A stretch of 64,000 nt of DNA. Source: Leisingera thetidis (GTDB taxonomy: Bacteria > Pseudomonadota > Alphaproteobacteria > Rhodobacterales > Rhodobacteraceae). This document shows, piece after piece, positions 60,239-64,000 of this stretch. A program made the translations under genes and the position numbers. The stretch's first letter is position 1; each line of letters opens with the position of its first letter. Where the stretch lies: NCBI RefSeq assembly GCF_025857195.1, contig NZ_CP109787.1, positions 3,199,501-3,263,500 on the forward strand, written 5' to 3'. Under the pieces are notes generated by a model, which saw only the letters and a program-made list of their open reading frames with translations, made no database searches and was not told the DNA's origin.

Positions 60239-60372
60239 TATTGGATGTTCCTAGCCCGACGGCCATCGCTCTCACCCTGCAGTTCATCCCGGCGTGATCC
60301 CCGCTCATTTCGCGCTACGTCATTCTTGAGGGACGTCCCTAAGAGGCGCCCGCTTGTAGGGTGGAGAGTGAA

Positions 60373-60714
60373 ATGAAACCTGTTGTGTTACTGATTGGCA
60401 AGCTGCCGCATGTGATTGGCAATGTCGCAGAGCAGCTTGACCATCTGCCGATTCAATGGCTGGGCGCGCATGACCAGCCGGAAGTGGTGCGCCAGTTGGA
60501 AAACGAGCCGCGCATCGAATGCGTGATCATGGGGGCCGGGCTGGATGACCAGATCCGCGGCGATCTCATCGGCATCATTGCCGCGCTCAGGCCGGATGTC
60601 TGCATCCACCTCAAGGACCGCGCCTCCGGGCCGGAGGGGCTGGTGCCCTTTGTCGAACGGGTGGTGCAGATCCAGGTGCTGGCACGGCCGCGCACCGCTG
60701 CGATGGCGGGCTAG
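60373..60714 (+). CDS. Hypothetical protein with receiver-like fold
   Basis: 113 residues with alternating hydrophobic strands and helices (PVVLLIGKL, IECVIMGAGL, VCIHLKDR), like a flavodoxin or response-regulator core. The phosphorylated Asp of a true receiver is not evident: the strand-3 end reads IMGAGLDD. GGAGAG precedes the ATG. No known family; function unknown. Confidence 0.6.
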   Translation: MKPVVLLIGKLPHVIGNVAEQLDHLPIQWLGAHDQPEVVRQLENEPRIECVIMGAGLDDQIRGDLIGIIAALRPDVCIHLKDRASGPEGLVPFVERVVQIQVLARPRTAAMAG

Positions 60715-60802
60715 CGGCGGGCGGCGGGCCGCCCGGCGCTTGACCCCACGCCACCTTTGACAGCCTTCCCGCGGGCCGCCAAGCTGCCCGCGGGAGGACG
60801 TG

Positions 60803-61201
60803 ATGCCGCTTGACTTGCTGCTGGCCCTGGTCGCGGGCGGGATATCCGCAATTGCCGCGCTGCTGCATCTGGCCGGGTGCTCCCGGCAGATGGTTCTGGG
60901 CCCTGAAACCGCCCGCGCGACCTGGCTGCGCCACTTTCCCCAGGATCCCCCTGCCAGGGTGCTGCCGGCCGCCAGCGGCCAGGCCGCGCTGGTCCTGACC
61001 GGCAGCGGCGCCGGTCTGCTCTGGGCTTTCGGCGCCGGCACCGCGGGCCGCCATCTGTCCGGATGCAGGATCCGCGAGACCGCCACCGGGCTGCGGTTCG
61101 ACTTCAACGATTTCGCGGCCCCCGGCCTCTCCCTTACCCTGCCGGAAGGCGAGCGCCGGGCATGGCTGGCCCGGATCGCAACCGCGGCGGAGGCCGCATG
61201 A
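60803..61201 (+). CDS. Small membrane-anchored hypothetical protein
   Basis: 132 residues with an N-terminal hydrophobic helix (LDLLLALVAGGISAIAALL) and a second hydrophobic stretch (LVLTGSGAGLLWAFGAG). GGGAGG precedes; a GTG one codon earlier is an alternative start. Its TGA overlaps the ATG of the sterol-desaturase-family gene (ATGA), so the two are translated together and may work together. Function unknown. Confidence 0.6.
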   Translation: MPLDLLLALVAGGISAIAALLHLAGCSRQMVLGPETARATWLRHFPQDPPARVLPAASGQAALVLTGSGAGLLWAFGAGTAGRHLSGCRIRETATGLRFDFNDFAAPGLSLTLPEGERRAWLARIATAAEAA

Positions 61202-62130
61202 GCGGACCGGTTTCCTACCCTGACGCGACCCAGCTGGCGGTGCCGTTCTTCATCGCCGCGATCCTGGCCGAGTTCCTGTGGATTGCCCTGACGCGGCGCG
61301 GCGGGCGGTATGAAACCCGCGATGCCGTGACCTCGCTCATCATGGGCGCGGGCAGCGTCGCGGAGGGTCTGCTGCTGGGCTTTCTCGCCTGGGGTTTCCT
61401 GATGATGCTGTGGCAGATCACGCCCTTGGACATGGGCACCTCGCTCTGGGCGGTGCCGGCGTGTTTCGTGCTGGATGATCTGCGCTACTACTGGGTGCAC
61501 CGGTTCGGCCACCGGGTGCGCTGGGTCTGGGCGTCGCACGTGAATCACCATTCCAGCCAGCATTACAACCTGACCACCGCGCTGCGGCAGACCTGGACCG
61601 GCACCTTCACCTTCATGATGGCGGTGAAGGCGCCGATGGTGCTGCTGGGCTTCCACCCGGCGCTGGTGCTGTTCTGCGGCGGCCTCAACCTGATCTACCA
61701 GTTCTGGATCCACACCGAGGCGATCACCCGGCTGCCGCGCTGGTTCGAGGCGGTGATGAACACCCCCAGCCACCACCGCGCCCACCACGGCAGGAACCCG
61801 CGCTATCTGGATTGCAACTATGCCGGCGTGTTCATCATCTGGGACCGGATGTTCGGCACCTTCGTGCCGGAACAGGACCACGACCGGCCCGATTTCGGCC
61901 TGGTGCACAACATCGCCACCTTCAACCCGCTGCGGGTGGCCTTTCATGAATGGGCGGCTCTTTTCAAGGACATGGCCCAGCCCGGGCTGAGCTGGAAACA
62001 GCGGCTGCTCTATGCCTTTGCGCCGCCCGGCTACAGCCATGACGGCAGCCGCGGGACCTCGGCCCGGATCAAGGCCGGCCATCTGGCGCGCCACCCCGAA
62101 GACGCCGGCACCCCCGGCTTCGGCGGCTGA
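61198..62130 (+). CDS. Sterol desaturase / fatty acid hydroxylase family membrane protein
   Basis: 310 residues with about four to five membrane segments. The di-iron histidine clusters are HRFGHR, HVNHHSSQH and HRAHHGRNPRYLDCNYAG, the pattern of this family. Members hydroxylate or desaturate lipids, sterols or carotenoids using O2. The lipid substrate is unknown. The first base of its ATG lies in the previous gene, so it is the second gene of a coupled pair. Confidence 0.87.
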   Translation: MSGPVSYPDATQLAVPFFIAAILAEFLWIALTRRGGRYETRDAVTSLIMGAGSVAEGLLLGFLAWGFLMMLWQITPLDMGTSLWAVPACFVLDDLRYYWVHRFGHRVRWVWASHVNHHSSQHYNLTTALRQTWTGTFTFMMAVKAPMVLLGFHPALVLFCGGLNLIYQFWIHTEAITRLPRWFEAVMNTPSHHRAHHGRNPRYLDCNYAGVFIIWDRMFGTFVPEQDHDRPDFGLVHNIATFNPLRVAFHEWAALFKDMAQPGLSWKQRLLYAFAPPGYSHDGSRGTSARIKAGHLARHPEDAGTPGFGG

Positions 62131-62254
62131 GGCCGGGGCGCCCGAGGCAAATCATTCAAATGCGATCTTTAATTCCGCCTCAACCCTTTTGCCTGAAGCT
62201 GCGGCAAGGATCATACTGTGTCACAACTTTGCCGGAACAGGGCCGCAGCAGCAC

Positions 62255-63094
62255 ATGAACAGACAACACCCCCTTGCAGATCTGCCCGAAGGCTCCGAAA
62301 ACCCGCTGAACGCGGCAGTGGCCGGCCGCGACCGGTCGACGCTGGATATGGTGGCCGAAGCGGTGCGGCACGATCAGACCGTGCTGGCCTACCAGCCCGT
62401 CATGCAGGCAATGGCACCGCATGGCGTCGCCTTTTACGAAGGATACATCCGGGTGCTGGACCCGACCGGGCGGGTGATTCCCGCCCGCGAGTTCATGCAT
62501 GTGGTCGAGGACAAGGAAATCGGCCGCGAACTGGACTGCCTGGCGCTGCAGCACGGGTTGCGGGCGCTGGAAAAATCCCCGCATATCCGGCTGTCCGTCA
62601 ACATGTCGGCCCGCTCCATCGGCTATCAGCGCTGGACCCGGGTGCTGGCAAGCTTCCTGAAACGCGACCCCGCCCTGGGCGAGCGGCTGGTGCTGGAAAT
62701 CACCGAGGCGTCGGCCATGGCGGCACCGGAGCTGGTCACTGATTTCACCGGCCGGATGCAGCAGCACGGGATTGCCTTTGCGCTCGACAATTTCGGCGCC
62801 GGCACCACCGCGATCGGCCATTTCCGCCAGTTCTTCTTTGACGCGGTCAAGATCGACGGCCAGTTTGTGCGCGGTATTCACGCCAACCACGACAACCAGG
62901 CGGTTGTCCGGGCCCTGGTCGGGATTGCCAAGCAGTTTGACATGTTCATTGTCGCGGAATCGGTGGAAAGCCGGGAAGATGCTGAATTCCTTGTTGAAAA
63001 CGGCGTCGACTGCCTGCAGGGCTTTCTGTTCGGCGCACCGTCCGTTGCACCGCCCTGGATCGAGTCCATGAAACAGCGCCAGCAAACAGGCTGA
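62255..63094 (+). CDS. EAL-domain protein with altered metal-site residues
   Basis: 279 residues. The EAL domain spans about 35-270. The signature ExLxR reads EGYIR, LSVNMSARS keeps the conserved Asn, LEITEAS keeps the Glu, the usual DDFGTG reads DNFGAG, VKIDGQF keeps the Lys, VAESVES keeps the Glu, and LQGFLFGAP keeps the Gln. Two metal-site positions are therefore changed, and cyclic-di-GMP hydrolysis may be weak or absent; it could serve as a sensor. There is no GGDEF domain or membrane helix. The ATG at 62255 is the first that precedes only hydrophilic sequence. Confidence 0.82.
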   Translation: MNRQHPLADLPEGSENPLNAAVAGRDRSTLDMVAEAVRHDQTVLAYQPVMQAMAPHGVAFYEGYIRVLDPTGRVIPAREFMHVVEDKEIGRELDCLALQHGLRALEKSPHIRLSVNMSARSIGYQRWTRVLASFLKRDPALGERLVLEITEASAMAAPELVTDFTGRMQQHGIAFALDNFGAGTTAIGHFRQFFFDAVKIDGQFVRGIHANHDNQAVVRALVGIAKQFDMFIVAESVESREDAEFLVENGVDCLQGFLFGAPSVAPPWIESMKQRQQTG

Positions 63095-63302
63095 AGGCGG
63101 CTGGCAGCCGCCGCAAGGCTGCGCAGGAAAACGGCAGGAAAGCGGTGCAGCAAGTTCTTGCGCCTGAGCCGGTGCCTCCGCCTGTTCCGGTGCCTCCGCA
63201 CGGTCCGCTTTCGGGGCATGCCGCCCGCTTGGCCCGCTCCGGGGCGGCCGCCGCCGCGCTCCCGCCCGCCGCCGGCTGCGGTGCCCCTGCTCATCCCCGG
63301 TC
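63095..63302. other. Gene-free stretch before the cobalamin riboswitch
   Basis: 208 very GC-rich bases after the EAL gene, with several weak hairpins. No gene seen. Confidence 0.5.
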
Positions 63303-63331
63303 TTGACAGAGCCGGTCCGATTTGCCTAAGT
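63303..63331 (+). promoter_or_regulatory. Candidate promoter of the riboswitch-btuB transcript
   Basis: TTGACA at 63303-63308 matches the -35 consensus. CTAAGT near 63326-63331 is a weak -10 at 17-base spacing. It lies just upstream of the riboswitch. Confidence 0.4.
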
Positions 63332-63339
63332 CGCGGCCA

Positions 63340-63522
63340 TTCTGGTCCGGCTGGGAAACCACCCGGTTAATAGGGAACACGGTGCGGTGTAGCCAAAAGG
63401 CGCCAAATCCGTGACTGCCCCCGCAACTGTGAGCGGAGAGCAATGCTGCGATATGCCACTGCCCCCAGGGGCGGGAAGGCGCGGCAACGCCTCGACCCGC
63501 GAGTCAGGAGACCTGCCAGGAT
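63340..63522 (+). promoter_or_regulatory. Cobalamin (B12) riboswitch
   Basis: The conserved core elements are present in order: AATAGGGAACACGGTG, then CCGTGACTGCCCCCGCAACTG with TGAGCGGAGAGC, then GCCACTG, GGGAAGGC, and the closing CGACCCGCGAGTCAGGAGACC before TGCCAG. Such RNAs bind adenosylcobalamin and shut off the following gene, usually by hiding its ribosome-binding site. A hairpin at about 63632-63650 and the GGAGG at 63681 may be the expression platform. Confidence 0.95.
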
Positions 63523-63693
63523 GATCACCCTATCCCGGTGCGGGGCGCGCCGCAGATAACGGATTTCCGTAGTGGTGGCAGTTTTCACCGTCTGCGGGGG
63601 CAATGCCTTTCAAAGACCCAAATTCGAACATGCTGCCCGCCCCGGGCAGCCGCTTGGCCTGTGCGTGCTGCGCGGGCCGGGAGGAATGGAATA

Positions 63694-64000
63694 TGCGCAA
63701 GGCAACCCTGTCCCCGATCGCCTCACTGGCCGCCGCCCTGGCCGCCGTCCCCGCCATCGCAACCGCCCAGGACGCGGAGATCACCGATCTGGGCGAAATC
63801 ATCGTCTCCGGCGGCTTCACCCCGGTCGAGGCGCAGAAATACGGCCGCGCCGTCTCGGTCCTGACCAGCGAAGAGATCGAAGACCGCGGCATCAGCACCG
63901 TTCAGGACGCGCTGCGCTCGGTTCCCGGCCTGATGGTGAGCGGCTCCGGCGACAGCTTCACCCAGGTCCGCATCCGCGGCGCCGAAGCCAACCACACGCT
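63694..64000 (+). CDS. btuB: TonB-dependent vitamin B12 receptor, N-terminal part (cut by window edge)
   Basis: 102 codons, open to the right edge. A signal peptide ends AIATAQ. The TonB-box region (EIIVSGG) and the start of the plug domain follow (SVLTSEEIEDRGISTVQDAL, then VPGLMVSGSG and RIRGAEANHT). GGGAGGAAT lies before the ATG. The call as the B12 receptor rests on the riboswitch directly upstream and on the plug motif; a receptor for another corrinoid is possible. Confidence 0.9.

Overview
The window is chromosomal DNA of a high-GC alphaproteobacterium of the Rhodobacteraceae, most likely a Leisingera/Phaeobacter-type member of the Roseobacter group. The evidence is the ethylmalonyl-CoA pathway genes (ccr, ecm, mch, mcl2) beside the TCA-cycle operons, an HvrA/H-NS-type protein, TIGR02186 next to TauE/SafE-like transporters, a TIGR02302 protein near ftsEX, and a LuxR/LuxI pair. 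No rRNA, tRNA, CRISPR array, insertion sequence or prophage was recognised. Most of the sequence is densely packed core genome. The accessory material is small: AT-richer genes, surface-modification genes inside the suc cluster, and short dispersed repeats.

Layout. 1-3.3 kb: end of a branched-chain aminotransferase gene, UspA, a DsbA-fold isomerase, a NifU-type Fe-S protein, and the tsaB-rimI pair. 3.3-8.6 kb: a BMP-type nucleoside ABC importer operon with a small NTF2-like gene inside it. 8.9-11.7 kb: two tandem TauE/SafE-family transporters and a TIGR02186 protein. 11.8-15.6 kb: SDR oxidoreductase, RecD-like helicase, and the LuxI/LuxR quorum-sensing pair. 16-21 kb: crotonyl-CoA carboxylase/reductase, an acyltransferase and ethylmalonyl-CoA mutase. 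21-26.4 kb: H-NS-like protein, DeoD, DUF1989 protein, ornithine/lysine-type decarboxylase, two small proteins, a ZIP-type transporter and a lipoprotein.

26.5-48.2 kb is the carbon-metabolism core. It holds sdhCDAB, a DUF1194 protein, and mch-DUF1737-nnrU-mcl2 on the minus strand. On the plus strand are mdh, sucC, sucD, sucA, sucB and lpd, interrupted by an exported protein, a family-25 glycosyltransferase, a sulfotransferase, a small membrane protein and a decayed MAPEG-like gene. 48.3-58.9 kb: PPOX-type flavoprotein, plsC, ftsX, ftsE, a zinc-ribbon protein, a TIGR02302 protein, lysA, two very small lipoproteins and argH. 59-64 kb: TlpA-type thioredoxin, several unknowns, a sterol-desaturase-family protein, an EAL-domain protein with altered metal-site residues, and a cobalamin riboswitch in front of a truncated btuB-like TonB receptor gene.

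How they fit together: Ccr and Ecm (B12-dependent) carry acetyl-CoA-derived C4 units to C5 units. Mch and Mcl2 act further along the same pathway, whose products enter the TCA cycle encoded alongside. The B12-controlled receptor at the right edge could supply the cofactor that Ecm needs. The most interesting regulatory signal is a pair of TGTGATCACA-type palindromes, 20-21 bp apart and about 115-145 bp before the first start codon, found upstream of both sdhC and sucC. It suggests one unidentified dimeric regulator controls both operons.
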